Assembly: GCA_033961575.1 (NCBI GenBank)
Contig: CM066737.1
Location: 61,090,771 to 61,154,770 of the forward strand
Length of the DNA stretch: 64,000 bases
Direction of reading: 5' to 3'
Source of the DNA: Aselliscus stoliczkanus
Lineage: Eukaryota; Chordata; Mammalia; Chiroptera; Hipposideridae
Shown here: positions 1-11,492 of the stretch, piece by piece
How the letters are laid out: each line of letters begins with the position of its first letter
How positions within the stretch are numbered: the first letter of the stretch is position 1
Made by a program: the position numbers and the translations under genes
The notes under the pieces: generated by a model
Database searches by the model: none
Seen by the model: the letters and a program-made list of their open reading frames with translations, nothing else
Told to the model about the DNA's origin: nothing

Positions 1-561
1 ACGCAGACACATAATTATTTGGAACCACTGGCCACTGAGTTTCCCTTTCTGGTTGATTTTATGTATTTTTTTTTCATGAAATTCTTCACCAGGCTACACC
101 CTGTTCAGTTGGATTATATTTGGCCCTTGGGTACTCATATTTACAACACAGATTGCTAGGGCTTTAGAGAGATATGATACATATGTAAAGGAGAGGGAAG
201 AGGAGAAGACAACTTTTAAATCTGTTCACATAATGAATATTTACTGAGCATATCCTATGTATCAGCACTGCTTAGGTACCAAGCATATAGAGATGATTAA
301 GGCATGCTACCTTTTCTTGAGAGAATCAATGTCTAGGTTTACAGCCTATGTGACTGGGGCTGTTGTCAGAAGTGAAGAGGAAAGCAATGGCCATTAGATG
401 GAAAAAAAAATTACAGTTTAAGAGTTAAGCTTGTTAAACTTGATATGAAAGCAATACATCCAGATGATCTTTACTGTGCTTTTGAAATGAGTCAAAAAGT
501 CTAAGTTGGGGGTGGGGGTGGGCAGAGGGGAGTGAATAAAATGGTAGACCAACATAAAAAA
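1..561. other. Non-coding, AT-rich, no gene seen
   Basis: No supportable ORF or RNA gene. A weak resemblance to an ancient mammalian interspersed repeat (L2/MIR-type wording 'tttactgagcatatcctatgta') occurs around 239-300. A short G-rich stretch lies at 507-531. Confidence 0.5.
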
Positions 562-690
562 ATTACATAATCCCTGAGCCTCAATTTTCTCCTATGTACA
601 ATGAATATAGTAATAGCACTTATTTAGAATGTTTTTGTAAGAATACGATGAGGATATCCATGTAAAGTGATTAGCTAGCTCTAAACTGAA
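562..690 (-). repeat. MIR-like ancient SINE fragment
   Basis: The stretch reads as a diverged minus-strand MIR: 'ctgagcctcaattttctcctatgta', followed by an 'aatagtaatagcac' core and a 'tgtaaagtgattagc' end, in the order expected for the antisense MIR consensus. Assignment is from recognition only. Confidence 0.6.
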
Positions 691-1365
691 ATCTATTCTT
701 TTTCTTTATTAAGGTTGTCACATTTCCTTGAAACAATTTTATACTAACTTACAAATGATATTGCAAAAATCAGTTTTCTCTCTTCCTCCCACAAATCCCC
801 AACAATTTAGAACCCAAGGAAGTAAGAGGGATATTCTTTTTAGAAGGATCTAAAATAAACAAAATTAAGAGGAAAGCAAATTAAACTTTATTAACTTCAT
901 TCCCACCAAAATTTTATTTCATTTGATCTTCACAATATCTCTCTTAGTTATGCGTTATTCTGTTAATTTTTTGTTCTATTTTACTTTAGTCAATGATAAC
1001 GCTGGTAATCTGTTGATTTACCTTAGTGCCTGTTTTACTTTGTGTGACTTGTCCCAAGCCAGGTACTTTATTTCATTTATATCAAAAAAAGTTTATTTGA
1101 ATTATCAATCTCATCAGGTAGACTCTGTTTATAATACATTTTTATAAAGCCTGTCATAATGCTATCTCAGAATGGATGCCTTGTAGCATTGTTACTATTG
1201 TAGTAATAATGAAACAACCTTAAAACATGTTCCAACAGGGTCATATGTTTTGAGAGAAAAGTTCAGTATAAACAATTAATTCCATAAATGAATTGCAATA
1301 GAGTTTCAAACTTGCTTCTGTTGAATGACAAAACTTCATAAAATGTTTAGGATTCAGGCCTGTTT
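691..1365. other. Non-coding, nothing recognised
   Basis: AT-rich unique-looking sequence. The 74-codon open frame at 923-1147 has no recognisable domain and no coding bias. Confidence 0.5.
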
Positions 1366-1426
1366 GTGAAGAACAGTTTGCCACCTCAAAATATGACTCA
1401 TTGAGATATTGATTATTTTAAGCTAG

Positions 1427-1533
1427 TTTTTTTTTTTAGAGGGCAGTGTCACTGGCCCTCATATGTAGGATACAAACCAGGGCCGCTGGCATCCAAAGCC
1501 AGCTCTTAACCACTGTGCCACTCGGCCGGCCCT
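1427..1533 (-). mobile_element. Short tRNA-derived SINE (head only)
   Basis: Poly(T), then 'gagggcagtgtcactggccc', a degraded B-box-like segment and the terminal 'ccactcggccggccc', that is, an antisense SINE head. It is flanked by 'agctagtt'-type direct repeats (1421-1428 and 1535-1542), so it inserted into the LTR around it. Confidence 0.85.
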
Positions 1534-2029
1534 GAGCTAGTTATTTTTAAGAAATGGGTGACTCAGGAAAAATCTTTGACCTTCCCCCTAACTGATGAAA
1601 AGAATTTAGACAGAGGACCCACTCTAGGAAGGGGTCTATCATCATAGACAACTTTAGTTTAATATAAACTAAAGTCTGATAGACAGAGAAGAAACTAGCA
1701 AGGTTCATTTGATCAAAGTCTTTTCTCTGTGTCACATTGTTAAAGACGGCCCAGCAAACATTTGTTTACCAAACATTTGCTTTTCCATCTCCATAGGAAT
1801 TGCCTTCATGCTCTTTGAAGTCCCAAATGACAACCATGTCTTTTTCCTTAGTTCAAGATGGCATATGAGCCTCAACTGACTGATTTGTGTTTAAGACCCA
1901 TATTCTTATGGATCCCGCATATGTACATATGTAATAATTTGGTTATTTTCTCATGTTACTTTGTCTCATGTCAATTTGATTATTAGACCATTCAGGAGAA
2001 CTTACAAGAAGGGTAAAAGGAAAATTATT

Positions 2030-2645
2030 CTGTTTTATTGTTTTTTTGAAAGATTTTATTGGGGAATTGGGGGAGGGGACCAGCCAAGTTGTTGTTCTTC
2101 AGTCTTCATTGTGGAGGGCACCAGTCACCATCTGGCTTCCTGTTGGCAGCTCGTGGCCTCCAAGCTCAAGATGCTGAGTTTAATCTTAGTTGTGGGTGGG
2201 CATAGCCACCATCCCATGCGGGAGTCGAACCAGGAGCCTTGTTGTTAAGAATGCACACTCTATCCTCTGAGCCGTCTGGGTGGCAGCTCAGCTCAAGATA
2301 CCGAGTTCAGTCTTAGTTGCGGGTGGGCATAGCCACCATCCGATGTGGGAGTCGAACCCGGCAGGCTTGTTAAGAGCACATGCCCTATCCACTGAGCCAT
2401 CCGGGCGGCAGCTCAGCTCAAGGTGCCAAATTCAGTCTTAGTTTCGGGCGGGTGTAGCCCACCATTGAACAGGCAATCTTGTTGTTACACAAGCTGAGCC
2501 ATCCTGCCACCCACCGGCAGATCAGTGACAGCTCAGCTAGGGTTCACTGTTCACTGACCCTTGTGGGAATCAAACCAACTGCCCTGTTGCTCACAGCACA
2601 CTCTCTAAGCCAACTCTTAACCAACTGAGCCACTTAGAAGGCCCA
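2030..2645 (-). mobile_element. Long composite SINE with several tRNA-like heads
   Basis: Antisense SINE of a second family (tail 'gattttattggggaattggg'; heads of the type 'gggagtcgaacc...ctgagccatccgg'). At least three tRNA-like modules follow one another: B-box-like 'gggagtcgaacc' near 2219 and 2347 and 'gggaatcaaacc' near 2565, each followed by an A-box-like 'actgagccat' or 'actgagccac' segment. A 10-bp target duplication, gaaaattatt, flanks it at 2020-2029 and 2646-2655, so the array inserted as one unit. Confidence 0.8.
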
Positions 2646-2699
2646 GAAAATTATTTTTTCACCCCTCTTGACAAGGTAACCAGGAAACTTTACTGGTCG

Positions 2700-3680
2700 A
2701 CACTGTTTGCTTTGGGACTGCTGCAAATAAAGGGATCCTGGACCATCTGACACAAGCCAGAGAAAATAAGAATTCTTACTGTGTCAGACACCTTCGATCT
2801 CTGTCATTGGGATGTAGTGCAAGCAAAAGTAGTGAAAATCATTTTTTGTCTTTCTAAATTTAAATTAGCTAGAGAAAATATTTTTGTAACTACAATAGTT
2901 CCCTGAGCTTTGTGATTCTTGATTATTTGGTATGAGTCATCACAGTTTTTGTTAATTCTTTTCTTCCTAGATGAGAAAAATAGAGCTCCTCAATGTTCTC
3001 ATTTTCAGTCAGCTGGAAGATGCATATGTGCATCTATTGGGAAGTCAAGTAGGCTATGGATACAAACTTAGGGAATCTTAAAAAAAAATGGTGAGCTTTC
3101 GGCTTGATTATTTATCCTATTTTGTTCAAAGGAGGAGGAAACACTTGATACCCTGTGTTTTGGAATGGCTGTTTCTAACTTTGGGAGTGTACTTTAGGAT
3201 CTTGTGGGGGCCACGTCCTTCGCACTCTCTTGTGGATGTCTCTTGCTTCCTTGGTTAAGCCATTAAAAGCCTTATTGGTTTGAGTCACTATTGAGATTAA
3301 TAGACCCTACCTTCAATGGCTGGACAATGGCTTCTTTGAATTGGAAAAACTTCTAAATTGGAAATATTTAAGAGAGCTCTCATCATAACAGCTGTTTTAT
3401 CAGTACCTTTTGAAAGACCAAATTTAAATGGTAGGTACAAAGAATATAATGATTAGCCTTAAGAACCACCTTAATAAAAAAAAAGCGCTTTGTGAGGCCT
3501 TATCAAATTTGCTATCTCAGCTTCTCTTCATGGGTCATAAAGGTGATAATAAAAACATTAGGTTAATTAACATAGAATGGAAAGAAACCAAGGGGAGCAT
3601 CAAGGGACTCTTCCCAAGTAGTTGGGATTTTTTTAAATGTTATTAAGAGTTGTGAGTGCAAAAGGGGCTATGTAATAAAT
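2700..3680. other. Non-coding, nothing recognised
   Basis: Unique-looking sequence with no domain-bearing ORF. The 72-codon frame at 3428-3646 is unremarkable. Confidence 0.45.
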
Positions 3681-4640
3681 CTGACAGTCCAATGACCAAA
3701 GGTCACCTCAGTGGCTGGCTGAGTGGCTTGTGGTTTAAGAGTTGGCTAGGAGAGTGAGCTCTGAGCAGCAGAGCTGCTGGTTCAGATCCCACGTGGGCCA
3801 GTGATGCTGCCCACTATAGCTTAGTTAGTGAACAACAGCTTGACCTGGAAATGGGCTGCCATGAGTCGCCAGCAACTGCATAGGCTACAGTGGGACTGCA
3901 GTGGGACTGCAGTGGGTTGCCATAAGCTATTGTGAGTGGCCAGCAGCCAGCGTGAGCGGCTGGCAACCAGTATGAGCTGCCGTGAGCCGTCATGAGCAGC
4001 TGGCCATCCATTGGCCAGTGACTGATCTGTCTCAGCCAGGAACAGCACAATGATCATAATACCAACATGGGCCAGTGAAGTAAGGTCCTCCACAACTACA
4101 CTGAAGAACAAAAGGACAGCAACTTGTCTGTTCCCCTTCACTGATTCCCCAACACTGTTCCCTCCCACAATTACCCAATAAAGTCTTTTTTTAAAAAAGT
4201 CACTCACATGGTGATCTGATCATAAATACCTAACTGGGCAGGTGATGGTGGGTAGTCATGCACAGAGCTACAAAAGGTTTATCTTTGCTGTAAGCAAAGC
4301 CTTGCCTATTGTTCTTGTGCATCTATGTTAAGACACCTGTCAAATGCCAGAAGTAATCTTTTTTTCCAGACCCTTTGGAGCCATAACCATTAAGGGAGCA
4401 CATAATCTTGTTAACTATCTTATAATCCAATCATAGAGATTTCCCAGACTGCTTTATCCCAACTTCAGGTAATCCTCCTTTTATATTCCCTCCTAATTTC
4501 AAATGTATAAAAAGAACTGCAAAACTATCATTCTTTGGGACATTTGAGACCTGGCTTCCTTGTACGTCATCAGTTTAGCTCAAATAAACTCTTATTAAAA
4601 TTCTCTATATGTTTGGACATTTCTTACACAGACATTTACT
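3681..4640 (+). repeat. ERV-type LTR, family B, copy 1 (SINE inside)
   Basis: Segments 3681-3710 and 4199-4640 match 8061-8530 in the same orientation: 'ggtgatctgatcataaat', 'taactgggcaggt', 'tccaatcatagagat', 'aaaaagaactgcaaaacta', 'gctcaaataa'. A TATA-like 'tataaaaag' (about 4506) and AATAAA (about 4583) are spaced as in an LTR promoter/R region. With the second copy it could bound an old provirus. Confidence 0.65.
3711..4198 (+). mobile_element. Long tRNA-derived SINE
   Basis: Head 'ggctggctgagtggcttgtggtttaagag', then a body of degenerate 'gtgagcggctggcagccagc' units, then 'cccaataaagtctt' and an A-rich tail. Imperfect flanking repeats (gtcacctca / gtcactca) suggest target duplication. 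Confidence 0.85.
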
Positions 4641-6094
4641 TGGCATAGTTGGCAAGATTCTAAAGAAGCCCACCAAGGACCACCCACAGACCTGTTACCC
4701 AGTGTTAGGTATCATCAGGGGTCCACTACCCCACTGGCTCCTCTCTTGGCATTGGCTGAACTTGGATGGTTTCTTGCGCTGTTCTTAGAAAATTTTTGAA
4801 GTGGACAAGGGTTAAGATAGCCCAGGGAAAAGAGGTGAAAAATGGATGGCTGCTTTTAATTTTGGCTTTTTATTGGATTGCTTACTGATAGTCTGAACAA
4901 AAACTTTGCTGATTAAATGAGAGACTGAACTCTGTAGTTCCAAAAGAGGAAGAGCACATGCTTCCACAACTTGAAGCTCAGATATTCTTAGTTGACTAAG
5001 AATGTTTGTGAGGTTGCCTGAGAAAAAATTTCCTGTGGAGAGTGAAACAATCCAACAGGGATATCCACCACATTTTGCTGTTCCAGAAATGTGCATGTAA
5101 AGGCTGTTTTTTCCTGGTAGATTTTATTAGGCTCTACAGATCTCAAAGGAAAACTAAATTAACTTGAGGAATTTTGTTTCTGAGGTTGACAAGCACCACA
5201 ACACTCGGCATCCCATTAATGCACTTGCAGGAATATAGCAACAATGAGGATCTTTGACACTTCTAAATCAATCTTTTGAATGCAAAGTTAGAAAAAGCTG
5301 GTTATAAAATTGGGCCAGCCGAGTGGCTCATTGGTTAAGAGTTGTCTTGGGAAGCCAGCTCTGAGGTGCAGGGCCCCAGTTTGGATCCCACATTAGAACC
5401 AGTGACACTACGCTACCAGTGATGCTCTGGCAATGGTGTAGGAGGCAGCAGAGCTTCAGTGGGCTGCCATAAGCTACCATGAATGGCTGGCAGCAGGCGT
5501 GAATGGCCAGCAGCCGGTGTGAGCTGCCATGAGCAGCCGTCCAATGGCCAGCGACCAATCTGCCTCAGCCGGGAAGAGTGCAATAATCACAATACCAACA
5601 TGGGCCAGTGAAGCAATGTCATCCACAACTACACTGAAGAACAAAAGGACAGCAACTTGTCTGTTCCCCTTCCCCAATTCCACAATAAAATCTTAAAAAA
5701 AAAAAGGTTGTAAATTAAACAAATAATTTCGGCTATGGGGAAAAAAGCGACTAAGACAGTCGCTTGGTTCTTCAGAGTTCCCTGGTAGATCCCATTTTTC
5801 AGTTTTTACATTACTTTATGCATCATAGTACATTTAAGCTGGATGGACTTAAATTAGATGAAGAAACTTATAAGATGACATTATTGAAAGGAGACATACT
5901 ATTGCCAAGTTTTGTAAAGTCACTTCAAGAAAATGCCTAATCGGTAACTACTTTTTTTCACAATGATATCCCAGGAGACAAACATTGTAAAGATCATTGA
6001 CTTCTACCTGGAAATGCTATTTATTGGAAATAACATCAAATTAAAAAAAAACACTCTCCAAACTCATTAGAATAGAACTTATCAGATGCTTAGG
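4641..6094. other. Region between LTR-B copy 1 and LTR-C; possible remnant of ERV interior
   Basis: It follows LTR-B copy 1 directly, where an internal region would start. I see no gag, pol or env motif. A SINE occupies 5312-5705. The 94-codon minus frame at 4812-5096 is not recognisable. Interior origin is inference from position only. Confidence 0.3.
5312..5705 (+). mobile_element. Long tRNA-derived SINE
   Basis: Starts 'gggccagccgagtggctca' and ends 'cacaataaaatctt' plus poly(A). Flanks ggttataaaat (5300-5310) and ggttgtaaatt (5706-5716) form an imperfect target duplication. Confidence 0.88.
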
Positions 6095-7480
6095 TGCAAT
6101 GGACACCTATACTAGTGATATGGACAAGCAAGTAGTCCCCACCCCTCCCCTTGGGCAACTTTTAAGTCTCCTCATCCCTAGTTTCTAAGCGCATGGCTTT
6201 GACTACTCTTCTAATCAGTTTCTGAAACCTAGACTGAAGATTGCCTCTAGACTGAATCACAGAATATCTCACCCACCCCAGCTTTAGATAACTACTTAAA
6301 CCTGTGACTTCCCAACATTCCCCAAGCCATTCCAGATCTTACTCTTGGATAATCCCATCCCAGAGACTAAATAGGTTTTAACATTCCCCCAGGCCAGTAT
6401 GCTTGTTGATTGTAAACATTAAAGCCTTATGTTCTTTCCAAACCCGTAGCTACCCTATGTAAATAGCTTTGAGCTCTGCTCGTTAAGAAATTTGTTAATT
6501 AAAATCTGTTTTTCCTCATTCAGGGGCCTTGGGGATACAGGGCACCCCAACGAGATTGCCAGTCGCAACCAAAGAAGCTAACACGGTCTTCCACATGGAT
6601 CTGGAGACCCCCTTCCTTTCATGTGAGATCAGATAGGGTGAGAATTGCGTGAATCCCCCAAATAGGCAGGGTCGGCTCTATGCCCCTGCCCAGCAGGAAG
6701 TAGACACAGAAGAAAAGACCTCCTGTCCTTCAACTTCCCATAGAGATTTTATGGGGATCACATCTCTCAAGGGGAAAACAAGACAGGCAGTTAGAGTCAG
6801 GCATTGGGTCTCTGCATTCCTGCATGTCTCCACGCAACACTTTTCCTTTTCATTGTAATTATCCACCCCTACAAGGAAACAAATGGGTACAAAATACCTG
6901 ACTGGATTGGACCAGTCACTCACACCTGCACAGTAAAAACCACAGCAACCTTCATTTCACCTGGGCTTCATTATACAAATCATTATAATATCATACATAT
7001 GCCCGGAAGTTCATCAATATCATTATAACAGACTGAATTCTGGGAAGGAACATGTGCAGTCTAAAAAGATGAACTAATAGCCTGTTGACAATCACAGGTA
7101 TCAATCAAGTGGTCCCATGCCCAGAGAGAAACAGCCCATTCTAGAGAAAGAGGGGATAAAAATTCCAAGTCTTGGCCAGTCAAGGCCTTTTTTTGAGCCT
7201 TTTGAGCTTCCTTTGCTTGGCCGGCTCCAAACTCTTGGACGTGTACTTTCTTTTCTAACAATGGCCCTTGAGCCATTCTCTACTGCTTGGGCCTGCTTCT
7301 GCTTCTTTGAAATGTATATTTACTTCTAATAAACTATCCTCTGCTACAACTTTACCTTTCTGGTCTGTATCTCCAGTCTTCGGCTTCAGGAGACTACGAT
7401 CCTGGCTCAAGAAATATCCTACATCATCAGTCTCTGACACTCTCCTTCATCTTCAACAGACACCAAAGACAGCAAGGATG
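6095..7480 (+). repeat. ERV-type LTR-containing repeat, family C, copy 1
   Basis: Matches 11168-12590 and, inverted, 25365-26690. Markers include 'agcaagtagtccccac', 'tctgaaacctagactgaag', 'aggccagtatgcttgttg', 'ttaattaaaatctgtttttcc', 'cttggggatacag', 'ccaaagaagctaaca', 'aataggcagggtcgg', 'attatccacccctac' and 'acagactgaattctggg'. A poly(A)-like 'aattaaaatctg' and a later 'taataaactatcc' are present. It may be one long LTR or an LTR plus interior; I cannot tell which. Confidence 0.6.
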
Positions 7481-8060
7481 AGAAACCCCCAATCTCAAAT
7501 GTAAACAGCTATCCCAATCATCAACAAGGCTTGTATATCTACAGGTACATGTTGAACTCAGAAACCAATTGTTTGATTGTCTTTATCTGTCTGATAGTAT
7601 TTGTCAAAATAATAGTTATATGGGTTCTTTGGGTTTTTTTAAATAGAATCCAACTGTTACTATCTTAATTGTGTAAGATAACTTTTAATACTTTTCTATG
7701 GCTATGTAACTGTTATACTAGATGCAAAATACAAAAAAAAAAGAGACAGAAATATTGGATGATAATAGTTCACAGGATAGAAAAGATCCAGTGTTTTTTG
7801 ACAATGAAGGCAATAAGACCTGACTGCCTTCCATTTACCTGCTCTTCCCTTGTGGCAAATTTTGGCCTCAACTCAACAGCCCATGGTTATGGTACTGCCT
7901 GATCCAAAATGGTCTACCTTTTCAAAGAGACAATGTTGAAACAGGAAGTTCCTAGGAATGCACATTCTTAGTGCTGTAAGAACACAATATCCAACTAAAA
8001 GTTTAGTCATCAATGCATCCTTCAGATTGATTTATGACCAAAAGAAGAAATTGTGAATGA
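7481..8060. other. Non-coding, nothing recognised
   Basis: AT-rich sequence between LTR-C copy 1 and LTR-B copy 2. No motif seen. Confidence 0.4.
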
Positions 8061-8530
8061 AAAAGGACTATATATCTGACAAGTTCAGTGACGAAAAGTA
8101 ACCTCAAAGGGTGATCTGATCATAAATTCCTAACTGGGCAGGTCATGGCAGGTAGTCAGGCCACAAGCTTATAAAAGATTTATTTTTGCCTTAAGTAAAG
8201 CCCTGTCCATTCTTATGCATCTAGGTTAAAACACCTTAGGAATTCCAGAAGTAATTCTCTTTCCCAGATGCCTTGGAGCCATAAACATGTCAAAAGAGCA
8301 TATAGTCTTGATAACTATATTGTAATCCAATCATAGAGATTTTCCTGGCTTGCTTTCTCCCAACTTTATGTAATCTCTACTGTTCCCTCCTTAATTCTGA
8401 ATACATAAAAAGAACTGCAAAACTATAATTCTCTGGAGCATTTGCAATCTTGATTCCTGGTATGTCAGAAATTTGGCTCAAATAATCTCTTCTACAAATT
8501 CTCTACAGGTTTGTATGTTTCTTATGCCAA
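8061..8530 (+). repeat. ERV-type LTR, family B, copy 2
   Basis: Collinear with 3681-4640 without the SINE. It keeps 'aaaaagaactgcaaaacta' and 'ttggctcaaataatctct', where the AATAAA of copy 1 has become AATAAT. Confidence 0.65.
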
Positions 8531-9365
8531 CAGAAATAAGATAAAGGAAGTATTAATAGGGACAGTACAGAGAGGAAAAAGAGGAGAGTCACAGGATTCA
8601 TCCCAGCAGGGTGGAAATCTTTAGATGGTTATTTTTAAAAATGGAGTAAATAAAATGGGCATTGATAGGGTTAAAATAAAGGTTGTAATTTGGCAATACC
8701 AAAAGAGCAAATACAGGTGGGCCAAAGCAACTATTGATCTCCCAACATTAAAGGGTCCCAACAAGTCTGCTCTATTGATCCCTGTTTAGAGAAATTAAAT
8801 AAGCTGGAGGGCAGAGATTACAATGACAGCCTGACTAACAATTACTTGGGGCAGCAGTTAGTCTGGTTAATCAAGTTTAAGACTGACAAAAAGGCAAGGG
8901 TTCATTTGTTTGACTCCAAACTAGGGACCCAAAATCTTTTGCACAAGAAAGGGTCAAATGGTCAGAGGGTGAGTAAAGGAAGTTTCCATGACTCCTTGAT
9001 ACAGGAATCCCACAGACTGTGGTACCAACTCCCATTGGTGAATTCCTGTTTCAGGGCACAGTTAGATTGAGAAAACAAAAAATGTCATAGTCAATAGGAT
9101 TATGACAATTGGAATGTTTAAACAGGTGTTATGTAAAGAAGTTTTGTCAACTTTGACTAAAAGTTTCATGAGAATGAATATTATATTTGGCTAAGAACGC
9201 TTACGCAACCCAGTATTGTAAAACAAAACTTATTGGTAAAGTCATAATAGAGGCTATATTTAGGAATATAAGAGTTGATAAAATTAAGGTAACTGGTATA
9301 TTTGAACAGGCTTTTTGTGAAATGATTGCACCTTTTTTACATGATTGTACAAAAGAAGATATATC
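8531..9365. other. Non-coding, nothing recognised
   Basis: Two short plus-strand frames (8846-9070, 9187-9372) show no retroviral or cellular motif. It could be degraded ERV interior next to LTR-B copy 2, but nothing confirms this. Confidence 0.35.
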
Positions 9366-9900
9366 AATCTGATGTAAGATATTTCTTCTTGTGCTGGGAT
9401 TGTAGTCTCATGAAGCCGAAGCATGGAGACATGGAACAGAGAGGTAAAGTTTTCAGCAGAGGACAGTTTATTAGGGTAGAAAGTAACAGCTCTCAAAATG
9501 AGAGGGGATCCTGACTGGGTTGCCCACTGGTTAGGACAAAAGCCTTGGTTTTTTTTATACCTTTTGTATGTCTGGGGAGGGGGGCCTCTTGGCACTATTA
9601 TTAGATTTACATTGTTGTCTAGCCCTGAGGAGGCATTTCCTGGAAATTGTCTCCTTGTCTCAGAATTGATATCTCTTTTGATAGGATTATGCTATCTCAA
9701 GGCTAGGGCTTTGAAGGTATCATTGTCTGTTGCTGATTCTATTATGGAGTTCCTGACCGTCTTATGTTAACTAACCTGTCTTAATCGTCCCTTTGGAGGT
9801 GAAACTTAACTTTTGATTTTTTTGTTATAGGCTTTGAAAAATTATTTCCTCCTGGCTTTTGTTATGGTTTTCACCCTGATTCCCTCTACCGTGGCCATTT
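9366..9900 (-). repeat. LTR-like repeat, family D
   Basis: Reads as an antisense LTR: 'ggagacatggaacagagaggtaaag', 'gaggacagtttattagggtag' (inverted AATAAA), 'tataccttttgtatgtctgggg' and 'gaggcatttcctgg'. The wording around the inverted AATAAA resembles the far end of LTR-C at 25365-25450, so the two may be related. Confidence 0.5.
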
Positions 9901-10289
9901 CCCTGACTACCTATAATTTTCCTATCTCAAATCCACCCATTAAGTAATATTAATTAGAAAGAACAACAACAAATACCAACAAAATTCCCTGAGGCCACAG
10001 TGTGGAACAGAATCTGGAGATTTCTATCAGAGTCTAATAGAAACAGAGTATTTTAAAAATTTGTAAGTTGAATATTTTCTCTGTGCCTTTATAAAGTATA
10101 TTTTCTACCCCTATCTTCTCCAGGACCTAAAAGGTATTCATTGAAATACAAATGATTCTCACAAGAGAAAAAAATATACAGAGAAGTTATTTAGAAATGA
10201 GGCAAATGAAAAACCTTAAATGTCTTCTCTCAAATAATAGTAACTATAAGATTTCTGTTTGTGTTTATCTCTATTTTATGTATATACGA

Positions 10290-10436
10290 AGATCTGACAA
10301 ATAAGTTCAAGAGCTTGTTGCATCAGTGCTTGGCTTCCCAAAGGGAGTATTTCAAATGTGACCGTAGTGATATTCAGCAATGAAGGTATGCAGCATTTTT
10401 TTCTAGGATGAGTTTGGGAACTTAATTGTCAGATCT
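10290..10436 (-). mobile_element. Short mariner-derived element (MITE-like), about 147 bp
   Basis: Terminal inverted repeats: left 'agatctgacaaataagttc' and right, read on the minus strand, 'agatctgacaattaagttc'. The inner segments 'cttgttgca' and, inverted, 'catcctag' match opposite ends of the longer mariner at 49328-49888, so this is an internally deleted relative in the opposite orientation. No coding capacity remains. Confidence 0.75.
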
Positions 10437-10648
10437 CATATATGGTATGTTTCTACCTCCAGATGGCATTACTTAAAAAAAATTATAAAGACCTCTGTTT
10501 AATGGGCTTCAATAAATTAAGTGCTTATATAAATTTTTAAAATATAGAAATTTTCCCAAACAAAATTCAAGTTAACATGATCTGTGATAATCTTTGGTAA
10601 GAAAAAGCTAGCTTGCAGTTGTTGGTTTAATTAAAACTGACTAGTCTT

Positions 10649-11097
10649 GGGCCACCAGAGTGGCTCAGTTGGTTAAGAGTTGGCTTGGCAGTGTGTGCTC
10701 TGAGCAGCAGGGCCACTGGTTCGGATTCCACATGGGCCAGTGATGCTGCACCCTCTACAGCTAGTATTGTTAACAACAGCTTGACCTGGAGCTGGGCTGC
10801 TGTGAGTGGCTGGCGATGGTGTAGGCTGCAGTCCCTGCTGCAGGGGGTGGCTGCAAGCTCTCATGAGTGGCCAGCTACTGGAGAAGGCTACCATGAGTGG
10901 CCATCCAATGACACACGACCGATTGCCTCAGCTGGGAAGAGTGCAATGATCATAATACTAACGTGGGCCAGTGAAGTGATGTCCTTTACAACTAGATTCA
11001 AGAACCGAAGGATGGCAACTTGTCTGTTCCCCTTTCCCCATTCCCCAGTGCTGTTCCCCTCCCCCAATTCCCCAATAAAATCTTAGGGGAAAAAAAG
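10649..11097 (+). mobile_element. Long tRNA-derived SINE
   Basis: Head 'gggccaccagagtggctcag', repeat-rich body, and end 'ccccaataaaatctta' with an A-rich tail. Flanks gactagtctt and gacaagtctt are a near-perfect target duplication. Confidence 0.88.
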
Positions 11098-11167
11098 CAG
11101 ACAAGTCTTTAAGGCAATCAGTATTAAATATACTTTTATTTTACCTGGGTTTACTACATTAAATTCG

Positions 11168-11492
11168 ATATGGGCCAAGGAAGTAGACCCCAGACCCACC
11201 GCAGGACAACTTTTAAGTCTCCTCTTCTCTAGTTTCTTAGCCCCTGGCTTTGTCCACTCTTCTAATCAGTTTCTGAAACCTAGACTAAAGATTGCCCTTA
11301 GACTGAATCACAGAATATCTCACTCACCCCAGCTTTAGATAACTACTTAAACCTGTGACTTCCCAACATTCCCCAAGCCATACTAGACCTAACTCTTGGA
11401 TAATCCCATCCCAGAGACTAAACAGATTTTAACATTCCCCCAGGCCAGTATACTTGTTGATTGTAAACATTAAAGCCTAATGTTCTTTCCAA
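11168..11492 (+). repeat. LTR-C partial copy, plus-strand arm of an inverted pair
   Basis: Matches the first third of LTR-C (6110-6450): 'tctgaaacctagactaaag', 'cagaatatctcactcacccc', 'aggccagtatacttgttg'. It stops abruptly after 'gttctttccaaa', where an oppositely oriented LTR-C segment begins. Confidence 0.65.

Larger units (their letters stand above)
1366..2690 (+). repeat. ERV-type LTR, family A, copy 1 (interrupted by two SINEs)
   Basis: Segments 1366-1426, 1534-2029 and 2646-2690 together match, in order and orientation, the sequence flanking the provirus at 18138-18253 and 23411-23800. Shared landmarks include 'gccacc..aaaatatg', 'ttatttttaagaaatg', 'atcatcatagacaact', 'tcaagatggcatat' and the polyadenylation-like 'gtaataatttggtt' (AATAAA is better preserved in copy 2). 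Length and the late poly(A)-like signal suggest a solo LTR. The family name is not known to me. Confidence 0.65.

Noticed and set aside
3821..4207. 128-codon minus ORF and similar frames at 10685-11086, 12909-13507, 45945-46265 and 48740-49078
   Set aside because: All lie in long SINEs and recur between copies; they are repeat-borne readings, not proteins.
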